Assembly: GCA_003576685.1 (NCBI GenBank)
Contig: QOZR01000007.1
Location: forward strand, 1 to 64,000
DNA length: 64,000 nt
Reading direction: 5' to 3'
From: Virgifigura deserti
GTDB taxonomy: Bacteria; Pseudomonadota; Alphaproteobacteria; Dongiales; Dongiaceae
Below, one piece after another: positions 51,729 to 59,995 of this stretch. Under the pieces are notes generated by a model. That model was not told the DNA's origin. It made no database searches and saw only the letters and a list, made by a program, of their open reading frames with translations. Positions within the stretch are counted from its first letter, which is position 1. Every line of letters starts with the position of its first letter. A program made the position numbers and the translations under genes.

Positions 51729-52643
51729 ATGACCGTCACCGATCGCCCGGAGACACTCCCATCGGCCGAGGCCGATACCAACGGGCCGGCAGGCGCGACG
51801 TCGTTCGACTGGCGCTATGTCTGGTACCAGCTTCGCCGCAGCCCGCTGGCAATCGTCGGCCTCGTGATCATCATCCTCGTTCTTGCCACCATGATCTTCG
51901 CGCCGGTCCTGGCGCCCTACGATCCCAACGCGATCAACCTGCTGAACCGGCTGGCGGCGCCGAGTTTCGAGCACTGGTTCGGCACGGATCAGGTCGGGCG
52001 GGACCTTCTGTCCCGGGTCATCTACGGCGCGCGGACCTCGGTGACGGTCGGCTTCGCGATCGTCGGCATCTCGATGGGCTTCGGCGTCGTCATCGGCGCG
52101 TTCTCCGGCCTCGCCGGCGGCCGCATCGACACGGTGATCATGCGCTTCATGGACGTTCTGCTGTCATTCCCGTCCTTCGTGATGGCGATGGCGCTCGCGG
52201 CCGCGCTCGGCCCCGACCTCATCAACGCGATGCTGGCCATCGCCGTGGTTCGCATTCCCTTCTATGTGCGGCTGGCGCGCGGGCAGGCGCTGTCGCTGCG
52301 CGAACGGCCCTATGTCAAGGCTGCCGTCACCTTCGGCTCGTCCCGGCTTCATATCGTCCGGCGTCACATTATGCCGAACTCGCTGGCCCCGATCATCGTG
52401 CAGGGCACGCTCGATATCGGCGTCGCGATCCTCACCGCCTCGGCGTTGAGCTTCATCGGCTTGGGCGCGCAGCAGCCGACCGCGGAATGGGGCGCCATGG
52501 TCAGCAACGGCCGGGATTTCCTGCTGGACCAGTGGTGGTACCCGACCTTTCCGGGCCTCGCCATCCTGATCACCGCCGTGGGCTTCAACCTCTTCGGTGA
52601 CGGGCTGCGCGACATCTTCGACCCGAGACTACGCGCCAAATGA
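51729..52643 (+). CDS. Peptide ABC importer permease (DppC-like)
   Basis: A 304-residue permease. After an about 30-residue cytoplasmic lead it has FDWRYVWYQLRRSPLAIVGLVIII, then HWFGTDQVGRDLLSRVIYGARTS (near 83), the DppC marker. The EAA segment is RPYVKAAVTFGSSRLHI near 197. It starts right after the dppB-like stop and its TGA overlaps an ATG of the ATPase gene (52640-52643). Confidence 0.88.
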   Translation: MTVTDRPETLPSAEADTNGPAGATSFDWRYVWYQLRRSPLAIVGLVIIILVLATMIFAPVLAPYDPNAINLLNRLAAPSFEHWFGTDQVGRDLLSRVIYGARTSVTVGFAIVGISMGFGVVIGAFSGLAGGRIDTVIMRFMDVLLSFPSFVMAMALAAALGPDLINAMLAIAVVRIPFYVRLARGQALSLRERPYVKAAVTFGSSRLHIVRRHIMPNSLAPIIVQGTLDIGVAILTASALSFIGLGAQQPTAEWGAMVSNGRDFLLDQWWYPTFPGLAILITAVGFNLFGDGLRDIFDPRLRAK

Positions 52644-52654
52644 CGGAGGCGAAC

Positions 52655-54685
52655 ATGTCGGCTGTTGTCGAGGTCCGCGACCTTTCGCTCGAGTTCCCGA
52701 CCTATCGCGGCCCGGTGCACGCGCTGAGCAACGTAACGCTGTCGGTCGGTGCCGGCGAGATCGTCGGGCTGGTGGGCGAATCGGGATGCGGGAAGTCAGT
52801 AACGTCGATGTCGGTGATCCGGCTTCTGCCGCCCGCCAGCAACCGGATCACCGAGGGGACGATCCGCCTCATCGGCCGCGATATGCTGGCGACCGGCGAG
52901 CGCGAGCTACAGGACATGCGCGGCAAGCTGGTCTCGATGGTGTTCCAGGAGCCGATGAACGCGCTCAACCCGACGATCCGGATCGGGCGCCAGATCACGC
53001 AGGTGATCCACCGCCACGAGCGGGTGAGCCGAGCCGAGGCGGAGGCCAGGGCCGAAAGGCTGCTGGCGGAAATGCAGGTCCCGGACGCGAAGCGGGTGAT
53101 GAAGAATTACCCCTTCGAGCTGAGCGGCGGCATGCGCCAGCGCGTGCTCCTCGCCATGGCGTTCTCCTGCAACCCGAAGGTCCTGATCGCCGACGAGCCG
53201 ACCACGGCGCTCGACGTCACCGTGCAGGCCCAGGTCTTGACGCTCTTGCGCGAGAAGGCGAAGGAGCGCGGAACCTCGGTCCTGTTCATCACCCATGATC
53301 TCGCTGTCGTGGCGCAGCTCTGCGATCGCGTCTATGTGATGTATGCTGGGAAGATCGTCGAGCAGGGCCGGACCGCCGACGTTCTTCGCCGCCCGCTTCA
53401 TCCCTATACCCAGGCCCTGCTTCGCTCCCTGCCCGAACTCGGGCAGCCGAAGCAGCCGCTCGCCTCCATCGCCGGCACCGTGCCGGACCTCATCCATCCG
53501 CCGGGAGGCTGCCTCTTCCGGCCGCGCTGCGCCTTCGCCCATGATCGCTGCGTCGAGGTTCCGCCCCTTCTCAGCGGTGGCGGCGAAGAGGTCCAGCACG
53601 CGGCCGCCTGCTGGCTTCTGGCGGACGGGCATCGCGATTCCGCGGACACGGGCCGATCGGACCTGCCATCAAACGAGGCAACCACCCTTCCGGCCAAGCC
53701 CGCGAAGCAGACGCTGCTGACGCTCGAAGGAATCGGGATGCGATTTCCTGTCGGGGCGAATTGGCGCGGGCGTCCGCGCGGCTATGTGCATGCGCTGAAC
53801 GGCGTGGAGCTCGAGGTTCAGCGTGGCGAGACATTGGGCATCGTCGGGGAGTCGGGCTGCGGAAAGAGCACGCTGGGCCAGATCGTCATGGGCCTCCTCC
53901 GACCGACCGACGGGCGGGTCCTGTTCGACGGAACGGATCTCGGCAATCTTCCGGGATCGGAGATGCGGCGGATGCGCCGCCGCTTCCAGATTGTGTTCCA
54001 GGATCCGCAAGCGTCCCTGAATCCCCGGATGACCGCCTGGCGGGTGATCACAGAACCGCTCGCCGTAGCCGGCGGTCGCACCACCTCCTGGCTCAAAGGC
54101 AAGGCGCGCGAACTCGCGCTCCAGGTCGGGCTGCGCCCGGACCAACTGGAGCGCTATCCGCATGAGTTCTCGGGCGGGCAGCGTCAGCGAATCGCGATCG
54201 CCCGGGCGCTGGCGTTGGAGCCGGAGCTTCTGGTCCTGGACGAACCGACCTCAGCGCTCGACGTCTCGGTCCAGGCGCAGATCCTCAACCTCCTCCTGAG
54301 GTTGCAGCGCGAGCTCGACCTCACCTATCTGTTCATCTCGCACAACGTCTCGGTCATCCGGCATGTCGCCGACCGGGTCGCCGTCATGTATCTGGGGCAG
54401 GTGGTCGAGCTTGGGCCGACGGCCGAGGTTCTGAACCATCCCGGGCACCCCTATACGCGCGCGCTGCTTGCCTCCGTTCCGAGCCTGGACCAGAGCGCCG
54501 AACTCGCGGCGCCGGTCCGCGGCGTCGAACTGCCGAGCGCGATCAGGCTTCCGACCGGATGCTTCTTCCGCGAGCGCTGCCCCTTCGCGGCGGCCGGCTG
54601 CGACCAGCCGCAACCGCTTCGCGGTGCCGAGGCCGACCGCCATCTGGTCCGCTGTCACCGGACCGGCGAGCTGCCGCCGGCGTAA
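52655..54685 (+). CDS. Fused dual ATPase of the peptide importer (DppD-DppF)
   Basis: A 676-residue protein with two complete ATPase halves. The N-half has GESGCGKSVTSM (near 44), signature LSGGMRQR near 158 and Walker B VLIADEP. The C-half has GESGCGKSTLGQ near 400, SGGQRQRIAIARAL and LLVLDEP. Each half ends with the oligopeptide C-terminal Cys-rich segment (GCLFRPRCAFAHDRC; GCFFRERCPFA), which is linked to a [4Fe-4S] site in this class. ATG 52655 is 5 nt after GGAGG; ATG 52640 overlaps the dppC stop and is the alternative. Confidence 0.9.
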   Translation: MSAVVEVRDLSLEFPTYRGPVHALSNVTLSVGAGEIVGLVGESGCGKSVTSMSVIRLLPPASNRITEGTIRLIGRDMLATGERELQDMRGKLVSMVFQEPMNALNPTIRIGRQITQVIHRHERVSRAEAEARAERLLAEMQVPDAKRVMKNYPFELSGGMRQRVLLAMAFSCNPKVLIADEPTTALDVTVQAQVLTLLREKAKERGTSVLFITHDLAVVAQLCDRVYVMYAGKIVEQGRTADVLRRPLHPYTQALLRSLPELGQPKQPLASIAGTVPDLIHPPGGCLFRPRCAFAHDRCVEVPPLLSGGGEEVQHAAACWLLADGHRDSADTGRSDLPSNEATTLPAKPAKQTLLTLEGIGMRFPVGANWRGRPRGYVHALNGVELEVQRGETLGIVGESGCGKSTLGQIVMGLLRPTDGRVLFDGTDLGNLPGSEMRRMRRRFQIVFQDPQASLNPRMTAWRVITEPLAVAGGRTTSWLKGKARELALQVGLRPDQLERYPHEFSGGQRQRIAIARALALEPELLVLDEPTSALDVSVQAQILNLLLRLQRELDLTYLFISHNVSVIRHVADRVAVMYLGQVVELGPTAEVLNHPGHPYTRALLASVPSLDQSAELAAPVRGVELPSAIRLPTGCFFRERCPFAAAGCDQPQPLRGAEADRHLVRCHRTGELPPA

Positions 54686-54704
54686 GACTCAATCCGCTCC
54701 CGGA

Positions 54705-56162
54705 TCAGCCGGCAAACGGATCCTCCGCCAGCGGCCAGACCGGGCGCGTGAGCTTGGTATAGGGGATCGCGTCGAAGACGGGCTGCAGCGCGCCCAGCGG
54801 CGCGGCGTAGAGGATGCGCTTGGCGATCGGTGCGAACCCGGCGTGAAAATGCTGCGTCGACTTCACCACGACGATCTTGCGCCGCGTCGGGTCCAGGCCG
54901 AGCTTGGTCATGCCCTCCGGATGGAAGACCTGGGTGCGGAGCGTGGTGAGGACCAGGTCCACGCCGTCCGCGACGACCCAAGCGGATGGCCCCATGTCGT
55001 CCGGCGCATGGCCGAAGCGCTGGGTAATCGTTTCCGCCAGCCCCTTCACCGTGACGCGGAGGTCGACCGGATCGCCGGACGCCGTGCCGCATTTGCCGCC
55101 GATCCGCAGATCGAAGCTTGCCCCTTCGCCCGCCTCCATGCAGAAGCGCACCGCCACGGGGTCCCAGTAGAATCCAGTTGCGATATCGGTGATCCCGCGC
55201 TCGAGGATGCGCTTCAGGAAAAAGGTCGAGTCGCCCGGCGCGCCGCCGCCGGCATTGTCGGAAACATCGGCAATGACGATTGGCCCGGCTTGTTCGGCCA
55301 ACGCGATGTCGAGCGCCTCGTCGATCGTCAGGAAATGCGGTGTAATCTCGTGCCGCATCCGGAACAGTTCCTCGCCGAGCGTCCGGGCCAGGGCAGCAGC
55401 CTTCTCCCGATCATTATCCGTGACGACCAGGGTCTTGGCCCCGACATCGGCGACGTCGCCCCAGGGAAAGCCGTGTCCGAACGACACCGAAAGCACGCCG
55501 TCCCTGCCTTCCAGGGCGGCCATCCGATCGACGAAGCCGCGCAGCGGCTGTTCCGTCGTGCGGAAGGTGTTGATCATGCGGCAGTCGAAGGCCGCCATGA
55601 CCGGCTTCGTCTTGCCCTCGGCCGCATCGGCGATGAGCGAAAACAGCTCCTCGGCGCGATCCGGGATATCGACATGCGGATATTCCTTATAGGCGACCAG
55701 CGCCGTCGCGTGATGAATCATCGCATCGGTGATGTGACAATGCAGGTCGAGCTCCGCACCGACCGGCACGTCGGGCCCCACGATCTCGCGCACGCGTGCA
55801 AGGACGTCGCCCTCGCAATCATCATAGCCTTCCGCCACCATCGCGCCATGCAGGGCGAGCAGGACCATGTCCACCGGCATCGCCCGCCGGAGATCTTCGA
55901 GGATCTCGTCACGGAACGCTTCATAGGCACGGCGCACGGTCGTGCCGCCGGGCTCGGCAAAGGCGCACAGGCCCTCGGCCACGTTCCAGCCGCGCTCTTC
56001 GGCGCGCCGCCGCCAGACGTAAAGCTGCGCCGAGCAGTAGTTCTCCGGCCGCCGCGTGGCGTCACCGTGAGCGATGAAGGCTTCGGCGAAGGACTGATGA
56101 CCGGTCGGGATGGGAACAAAAGTGTTGGTCTCGGTATCGAGCCCAGCAATGAAGATTTTCAT
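54705..56162 (-). CDS. M81 family metallopeptidase (MlrC-like)
   Basis: A 485-residue zinc-dependent peptidase-like protein. The N-terminal MKIFIAGLDTETNTFVP is the MlrC/M81 hallmark. LDLHCHITDAMIHH (near 140) holds the metal-binding Asp and His, and VSDNAGGGAPGDSTFFL near 300 is the second signature. MlrC finishes microcystin breakdown in sphingomonads; most relatives stand next to Dpp-type transporters, as here, and act on unknown peptides. It is convergent with the ATPase gene, 19 nt apart, so it is not in the same transcript. Confidence 0.9.
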   Translation of the reverse strand: MKIFIAGLDTETNTFVPIPTGHQSFAEAFIAHGDATRRPENYCSAQLYVWRRRAEERGWNVAEGLCAFAEPGGTTVRRAYEAFRDEILEDLRRAMPVDMVLLALHGAMVAEGYDDCEGDVLARVREIVGPDVPVGAELDLHCHITDAMIHHATALVAYKEYPHVDIPDRAEELFSLIADAAEGKTKPVMAAFDCRMINTFRTTEQPLRGFVDRMAALEGRDGVLSVSFGHGFPWGDVADVGAKTLVVTDNDREKAAALARTLGEELFRMRHEITPHFLTIDEALDIALAEQAGPIVIADVSDNAGGGAPGDSTFFLKRILERGITDIATGFYWDPVAVRFCMEAGEGASFDLRIGGKCGTASGDPVDLRVTVKGLAETITQRFGHAPDDMGPSAWVVADGVDLVLTTLRTQVFHPEGMTKLGLDPTRRKIVVVKSTQHFHAGFAPIAKRILYAAPLGALQPVFDAIPYTKLTRPVWPLAEDPFAG

Positions 56163-56331
56163 GGGACAGGAGCGGGAGCAGTTTCGACGGTGCGGCGCCG
56201 AGCATTCAGCATCGATATCCGTCGGTCAAGCGACAAACCCTTCGAAAGCAAAGGCGGTGCAACGCAGGAAGCCGCACCCTTACTGCGGCGGCCACGGGCG
56301 CTGTTTTGCCTCCCTTGGCTTGTCTATGACC

Positions 56332-56348
56332 GATCCCGGCTCGGGATC
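56332..56348. repeat. Short hairpin before the IS relic
   Basis: GATCCCG-GCT-CGGGATC, a perfect 7-bp stem. It lies in the gap between mlrC and the transposase relic (56163-56451), where no gene is otherwise visible. Confidence 0.35.
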
Positions 56349-56451
56349 AGTCTGTAGGCTATTGCCGTGCGATTCGTTTTGGATTTCATTAAGGTGCGCT
56401 TGCGAATCTCGCCTGCGCCTGACCTGCCCTCGGTATTTCGGACCAGGGATT

Positions 56452-56660
56452 ATCGGGAGGAGATTCCCAAGGAGGCCCGGGTCGTGATCGAGGGGTGGCG
56501 GCGGCACTACAACGAGGTCCGGGCGCATTCGAGCCTGGGATATCTCACGCCGGCTGAGTTCATCGCCAAAGAGATTGCAGCGTCCGTGCATGCAACGAGC
56601 CGGGACACGGCGGTATCGGGTGAGGGAGTCAAGCGCTGTCAAATGGCTGCAGATCTATAG
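56452..56660 (+). mobile_element. IS3-family transposase C-terminal relic A
   Basis: The frame encodes EIPKEARVVIEGWRRHYNEV and AHSSLGYLTPAEFIAK, the C-terminal end of the integrase core of an IS3-type OrfB transposase. The catalytic DDE residues and all upstream parts are missing, and no matching IS end is evident. The first 164 bp are 94% identical to relic B at 59716 (154 of 164 bases, no gap). It is a decayed insertion sequence that borders the sigma factor region. The stretch 56661-56814 has only an AAGCCGC/GCGGCTT hairpin (56716-56739). Confidence 0.8.
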
Positions 56661-56814
56661 GAGCAGCGGTTGTACGCGACCGCGGCCGATGGGCGGGGAC
56701 CGGCGTTCGGTGCTAAAGCCGCAGACGGGCTAGCGGCTTCAGGTGAGGGAAAAGCGCGTACCTTCCATCGTTGACCTTGATTGACCGGCAAAGAATCTTG
56801 CAAGATCTCGGTCA

Positions 56815-57462
56815 ATGGCGAATCAGTCGGTCATGGCCAAAGAAGGTACGCAAAAGTCGCCGGCAACACTGGGCGACGTGCTGTATGCCAAGTCCAAGGC
56901 TCCGGTGCCAGAGCAGGACTGGGCGATGCTCGTCCAATCGATTGCCGTGGGCGACCAGCTCGCGCTGCATGCGCTCTACGAGATGGCTCATCGCATCGTC
57001 TTCACTTTGATCATGCGAATCACAGCCAACCGGGAAACTGCTGAAGAGCTCACCATCGACGTCTTCCACGACGTCTGGCGGCGCGCGTCGCGTTACGACA
57101 CCGCGAACGGCACCGTGCTCGGCTGGATCATGAACCAGGCGCGCTCGCGGGCGATCGACCGCCTGCGCTTCGAGAGCCGAAAGAAGCGCAGCCACGGCGG
57201 CGATGTGCAGCCGCTGGCCGAGGTAGCTGCCGATCCGCGCGACGTGCTCGAGCTGCGCGAGCAGGGCGAGTCGCTGCGCGCGGCATTGGCGGCGCTCACG
57301 CCGGACGAGCGCCAGGCGATCGAAACGACGTTCTTCGCCGGGCTTACGCATGCCGAAGCCGCGGCGCGGCTGAATCAGCCGCTCGGCACCATCAAGACGC
57401 GTATTCGTTCAGGACTGCACAAGCTGCGACACACGCTGACCGCGGAAGCGGGGAAGCCATGA
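56815..57462 (+). CDS. ECF-type RNA polymerase sigma factor
   Basis: A 215-residue sigma-70 family protein. Region 2 (ALHALYEMAHRIVFTLIMRI, then AEELTIDVFHDVWRR) is near residue 45 and region 4 (LTHAEAAARLNQPLGTIKTRI) near 180. Its stop overlaps the start of the ChrR-like gene by 4 nt (ATGA), the classic sigma/anti-sigma arrangement. The RpoE-ChrR pair of Rhodobacter responds to singlet oxygen. The target promoters are unknown. ATG 56833 is a possible alternative start. Confidence 0.9.
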   Translation: MANQSVMAKEGTQKSPATLGDVLYAKSKAPVPEQDWAMLVQSIAVGDQLALHALYEMAHRIVFTLIMRITANRETAEELTIDVFHDVWRRASRYDTANGTVLGWIMNQARSRAIDRLRFESRKKRSHGGDVQPLAEVAADPRDVLELREQGESLRAALAALTPDERQAIETTFFAGLTHAEAAARLNQPLGTIKTRIRSGLHKLRHTLTAEAGKP

Positions 57463-58037
57463 GTACGTTCCATAGGGACCGCTGCGAGCAGAGCGAGGTA
57501 ACGTGCGCGTACGCCGCTCAGGCGTTAGCGGCGAGCGAGGTTGCCGCGGCCGAAGCCCATATCGCCTCGTGCCCGGATTGCCAGCGCGAGTTGGAGAGCC
57601 TCCGCCCGGTGATCGATCGGTTCGTCTCCTGGCCCACCGATGTGCTGCGTCCGACCTCATCGCTGCAGGCGCGCCTTGCGCTTCGCATCGCCGAGGAGAC
57701 CGGGAAGCAACCAGTGCCGCCGCCGGCGCGGCGGTGGTCCGAGCCGGACTGGGAACAGGTCGCGCCCGGGATCGAATGCAAGCTGCTCGCGACCGACGCG
57801 GAAAGGCACCGGGTCAGCATGCTGGTCCGCCTCGCCCCCGGCGCGAGCTACCCAGCGCATACGCATGCGGGCGTGGAAGAGTTGCATCTCCTTGACGGTG
57901 AGCTGTGGATCGACGAGCGCAAGCTCTTTCCGGGCGACTACAACTACGGTGCGCCTGGAGCGGGCGACGAGCGCGTCTGGAGCGAGACAGGCTGCACCTG
58001 CGTTCTCGTCACCAGCACCAAAGATACCCTTCGCTGA
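57459..58037 (+). CDS. ChrR-like anti-sigma factor with cupin domain, copy 1
   Basis: A 192-residue protein. The N-terminal zinc-binding anti-sigma domain is HIASCPDC (His-x3-Cys-x2-Cys, near 31). The C-terminal cupin has AHTHAGVEELHLLDGELWI (near 130). Two metal-ligand His and the Glu of ChrR are present; the fourth ligand His of ChrR is not obvious. It presumably holds the sigma factor inactive until a redox signal. From residue 35 on it is almost identical to copy 2 (58520). Confidence 0.88.
   Translation: MSTFHRDRCEQSEVTCAYAAQALAASEVAAAEAHIASCPDCQRELESLRPVIDRFVSWPTDVLRPTSSLQARLALRIAEETGKQPVPPPARRWSEPDWEQVAPGIECKLLATDAERHRVSMLVRLAPGASYPAHTHAGVEELHLLDGELWIDERKLFPGDYNYGAPGAGDERVWSETGCTCVLVTSTKDTLR
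57561..58037 (+). repeat. Direct repeat unit 1 of the ChrR-like gene
   Basis: 477 bp, ungapped, 456 of 477 bases identical (95.6%) to 58625-59101. The first 102 bases of copy 1 lie outside the repeat and differ from copy 2. Confidence 0.9.
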
Positions 58038-58279
58038 AGCGCCCCAGTTGGAGCGCTTCGGGGCGCATGATGCGCCCATACGGCGACCACCCGTCCGCGC
58101 CGGTCGTCGGCGTGGGCGCCCACGCGTAAGAAATACTTTGGCACCATCGAGATCGAGAACGCCGCCGGCCGGCTGAGGGCGCTCCTTTCGTCCCGCCACC
58201 ACCTCGGGCCAATCCAAAAGCTCGCATTTGACGTTTTAGGGGTATGCAAACCTCGCATTCCCCCTACATCGGACAATCG

Positions 58280-58523
58280 ATGAACTCGACTGCGGTGAAA
58301 TTGCTGCAGACCGCCGCCGAATTCGTGGGCGGAGAGAAGCAGCTAGCCGTGCCCCCTAGGCATCGCCCAGTCGTTGCTGGGTAAGCTCATGGCCGATCTC
58401 CATCACGCGCCCGCCCCCCTCCTCCGGGCCGTGGACATCGTGCTCGCCCATCGGCAGTCGCCAATCCCGCTTGCCGCCGCTCGGACGTCCGGTCTTGGCG
58501 GGGATTCCGCCATAAGCCAATGA
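58280..58523 (+). pseudogene. Frameshifted small DNA-binding-like gene
   Basis: The first frame from ATG 58280 encodes MNSTAVKLLQTAAEFVGGEK and stops at 58384. A +1 shift near 58350 restores a coherent frame, LGIAQSLLGKLMADLHHAP then LLRAVDIVLAHRQS, that runs to TGA 58523. The parts together look like a small HTH-like regulator of about 80 residues, broken by one frameshift. The restored stop overlaps the ATG of copy 2 (58520) by 4 nt, so the two were once coupled. The rest of 58038-58279 shows no gene. Confidence 0.55.
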
Positions 58524-59101
58524 GCCCGAGCCCAAACCTGAACCGTTGCGAAAGGGCCGAGCTGGCGTGCGCCTATGCCCTGCAGGTCCTGCCTACGAGC
58601 GAAGTGCCCGCGATCCAGGCGCACATCGCCTCGTGCCTGGATTGCCAGCGCGAGCTGGAGAGCCTCCGCCCGGTGGTCAATCGGTTCGTCTCCTGGCCCA
58701 CCGATGTGCTGCGTCCGACTTCATCGCTGCAGGCGCGCCTTGCGCTTCGCATCGCCGAGGAGACCGGGAAGCAACCAGTGCCGCCGCCGGCGCGGCGGTG
58801 GTCCGAGCCGGAATGGGAACAGGTCGCGCCCGGGATCGAATGCAAGCTGCTCGCGACCGACGCGGAAAGGCACCGGGTCAGCATGCTGGTACGCCTCGCG
58901 CCCGGCGCGAGTTACCCAGCGCATACGCATGCGGGCGTAGAAGAGCTGCATCTCCTCGACGGTGAGCTGTGGATCGACGAGCGCAAGCTCTTTCCGGGCG
59001 ACTACAACTACGGTGCGCCTGGAGCGGGCGACGAGCGCGTCTGGAGCGAGACGGGCTGCACCTGTCTTCTCGTCACCAACACCAAAGACGTTCTGCGCTG
59101 A
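58520..59101 (+). CDS. ChrR-like anti-sigma factor with cupin domain, copy 2
   Basis: A 193-residue paralogue of copy 1 with the same HIASCLDC zinc motif (near residue 35) and cupin (near 131). The first 35 residues differ clearly. It has no sigma factor directly upstream; instead a frameshifted DNA-binding-like gene overlaps its start. It could bind the same sigma factor, another one, or serve only as a cupin sensor. The MEDS gene starts 2 nt after its stop. Confidence 0.87.
   Translation: MSPSPNLNRCERAELACAYALQVLPTSEVPAIQAHIASCLDCQRELESLRPVVNRFVSWPTDVLRPTSSLQARLALRIAEETGKQPVPPPARRWSEPEWEQVAPGIECKLLATDAERHRVSMLVRLAPGASYPAHTHAGVEELHLLDGELWIDERKLFPGDYNYGAPGAGDERVWSETGCTCLLVTNTKDVLR
58625..59101 (+). 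repeat. Direct repeat unit 2 of the ChrR-like gene
   Basis: Second 477-bp unit, 1,064 bp downstream of the first, without indels. See copy 1 for identity. Confidence 0.9.
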
Positions 59102-59103
59102 CC

Positions 59104-59706
59104 ATGGAGAACCTCTCCCATATCACGCGTTGCGGCTTGCCGGGAATCGACCGCGTCCCTTTCGGGATGCACGCCTGCCACTTTTATAGCAACCGCGACC
59201 AGCTCGTTGCGGCGCTGGTGCCGTACTCTGTCGCGGGGCTGCGCGGCAACGAGCGCTGCCTCTGGGTTACTGCGCCGCCGCTGCCGGCGCGCGAAGCCGT
59301 TCAGGCGCTGCGCGGCGCGTGGGACAGCGTCGACGACGCCATCCAGGCGGGTGCGCTTCACATCCTCGACTCGGCGCGGTTGAAGGGACTCGACTTGGTA
59401 CAGTTATGGCTCGAGGAGGAAGAGCGCGCGCTCGCCGAGGGCCACAACGGCCTTCGCATCGCCGGGAATACGAGCTTCGTCACGCCGGGCGACTGGTCGA
59501 CGTTCATGGAGTACGAACAGGCCGTGACCGCGCGCTTCAACGACCGGCGCATCGTCGCGCTTTGCAGCTACGCGTTGGCGCAGTGCAATTATCAGCAGAT
59601 GAGCGAAGTCATGCACGCGCACCACTGCACGTTGGAGCGTCTGGACGCCGACTGGCAGGTGTTCGCGGTCCCTCAGTTTCGTGGAGGCTCCGAGAGCAGG
59701 TTGTGA
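59104..59706 (+). CDS. MEDS domain sensory protein
   Basis: A 200-residue protein with the methanogen/methylotroph DcmR sensory (MEDS) fold. HACHFYSNRDQLVAALVPYSVAGL near residue 24, CLWVTAPPLP near 54 and ALHILDSARLKGLDL near 83 are its markers. MEDS domains usually regulate histidine kinases or bind DNA in DcmR. No kinase or HTH is fused here, but an HWE kinase lies 290 bp downstream across an IS relic, and a fused origin is plausible. It starts 2 nt after copy 2 and is probably co-transcribed with it. Confidence 0.83.
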   Translation: MENLSHITRCGLPGIDRVPFGMHACHFYSNRDQLVAALVPYSVAGLRGNERCLWVTAPPLPAREAVQALRGAWDSVDDAIQAGALHILDSARLKGLDLVQLWLEEEERALAEGHNGLRIAGNTSFVTPGDWSTFMEYEQAVTARFNDRRIVALCSYALAQCNYQQMSEVMHAHHCTLERLDADWQVFAVPQFRGGSESRL

Positions 59707-59715
59707 CCTGATTGA

Positions 59716-59948
59716 ATCGGGAGGGGATTCCCAAGGAGGCCCGGGTCGTGCTTGAGGGGTGGCGGTGGCACTACAACGAGGTCCGGCCGCATTCGAGTCT
59801 GGGCTATCTCACGCCGGCGGAGTTCATCGCCAAAGAGATTGCAGCGTCCATGCATGCAACGGGCCGGGACACGGCGGTACATCGGGCCTTCGCACCCCGG
59901 CCCGTTGCACCACATCAGCAGCAGCCGGGGGCCATTCTCTCAAGTTAA
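59716..59948 (+). mobile_element. IS3-family transposase C-terminal relic B
   Basis: The encoded REGIPKEARVVLEGWRWHYN and HSSLGYLTPAEFIAKEIAAS correspond to the same transposase end as relic A. It begins 10 bp after the MEDS stop. The C-terminus continues with HRAFAPRPVAPHQQQPGA, which is not in relic A. It lacks the catalytic core. The two relics lie in the same orientation about 3.26 kb apart and flank the sigma-ChrR-MEDS block. Confidence 0.8.
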
Positions 59949-59995
59949 GAGTGGTCCGAAGAATCTGGGCAGATCACGCCAACTGGAGCACAGAA

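Noticed and set aside
59759..59995. Kinase start at 59759 inside the IS relic
   Set aside because: This part reads in a different frame from the transposase and has no kinase-family similarity; TTG 59996 has a ribosome-binding site.
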